DNA of 6,256 nt from Patescibacteria group bacterium (GTDB taxonomy: Bacteria > Patescibacteriota > Saccharimonadia > Saccharimonadales > CAIOMD01): assembly GCA_030917025.1 (NCBI GenBank), contig JAUPVN010000011.1, forward strand, positions 1-6,256. Reading direction: 5' to 3'. Each line of letters begins with the position of its first letter. Position 1 is the first letter of the stretch. This document shows, piece by piece, positions 5,958-6,256 of this stretch. The notes under the pieces were generated by a model. It made no database searches and was not told the DNA's origin. It saw only the letters and a list, made by a program, of their open reading frames with translations. The translations under genes were made by a program, and so were the position numbers.

Positions 5958-6256
5958 ATGTCAAGAAGTTTTAACCAAGTAGTTTTAATGGGCAACCTAA
6001 CCCGTGACCCAGAGCTAAGAACAACCACTGGCGGTCAGAACGTTTGTAATTTTACACTCGCCCTTAACCGTAGCTATAAAGACTCTAGTGGCGATTGGAA
6101 AGAAGTAACAGATTATATAGATATTATTGCATGGGGCCCATTAGGGGAGCGTGTTAATCAGTACCTTAAAAAAGGTAGCCAAGCACTTGTAAATGGTCGG
6201 TTACAATACCGTGCTTGGGAACAAGATGGCCAAAAGCGCAACAAAGTAGAAGTTGT
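5958..6256 (+). CDS. ssb: Single-stranded DNA-binding protein SSB (N-terminal part, runs off the window)
   Basis: SSB coats single-stranded DNA during replication, recombination and repair. The 99 visible codons cover nearly the whole OB-fold: SFNQVVLMGNLTRDPELR (4-21), TLALNRSYKD, TDYIDIIAWG (51-60), YLKKGSQALVNGRL (69-82) and RAWEQDGQKR (85-94). W47, W59 and W87 match the region of the DNA-stacking tryptophans (W40, W54, W88) of E. coli SSB. The flexible tail and the acidic C-terminal tip lie outside the window. An in-frame TAA at 5940-5942 and the lack of any other start codon after it force the start to the ATG at 5958, which has no Shine-Dalgarno nearby. It is probably co-transcribed with rpsF from the promoter at 5409-5437. 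Confidence 0.95.
   Translation, partial: MSRSFNQVVLMGNLTRDPELRTTTGGQNVCNFTLALNRSYKDSSGDWKEVTDYIDIIAWGPLGERVNQYLKKGSQALVNGRLQYRAWEQDGQKRNKVEV

Noticed and set aside
1..6256. CRISPR array, insertion sequence, tRNA/rRNA, toxin-antitoxin or phage genes
   Set aside because: I saw no spaced direct repeats, no terminal inverted repeats, no cloverleaf-like sequence and no such protein motifs. The genes are all housekeeping.
33..6256. Recoded UGA (glycine), as in some other CPR lineages
   Set aside because: Every complete gene ends at TAA after full-length, motif-consistent translation with no internal UGA, so nothing in the window calls for recoding.

Overview
The window is about 6.3 kb of A+T-rich, gene-dense bacterial chromosome with every gene on the + strand. 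Every complete gene ends in TAA. The reading frames make sense with the standard code. Gene content (an iron-sulfur-less family 4 uracil-DNA glycosylase, a long-tailed RNase J, an FtsK/SpoIIIE translocase with four membrane segments, then rpsF-ssb), the compact spacing and the mix of genes with and without Shine-Dalgarno sequences suggest a Candidate Phyla Radiation bacterium, with Saccharibacteria (TM7) as the best guess. That assignment is an inference from memory of such genomes and was not tested.

Layout. Positions 1-59 hold the probable last codons of an upstream gene. Positions 60-2999 look like one transcription unit: an unrecognised 78-residue two-helix membrane protein, a uracil-DNA glycosylase overlapping it by 8 bp, and ribonuclease J starting 35 bp later with a good Shine-Dalgarno. 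A well-formed extended -10 promoter (3010-3038) then drives ftsK (3086-5374), which has no evident Shine-Dalgarno. The 133-bp gap after ftsK carries a second extended -10 promoter, an 8-bp hairpin in the predicted leader and a strong Shine-Dalgarno for rpsF (5508-5900). A 57-bp gap with an orphan Shine-Dalgarno, a tiny frame and a hairpin leads into ssb, which runs off the right edge.

The genes are core housekeeping: DNA repair (UDG, SSB), RNA processing and decay (RNase J), chromosome segregation at division (FtsK) and the small ribosomal subunit (S6). No mobile element, CRISPR array, phage gene or defence island is visible, and I see no undescribed multi-gene system. The points worth a second look are finer. 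The glycosylase has lost all four cluster cysteines. RNase J has tyrosine where a metal-binding histidine normally sits. There are structured leaders in front of rpsF and ssb.
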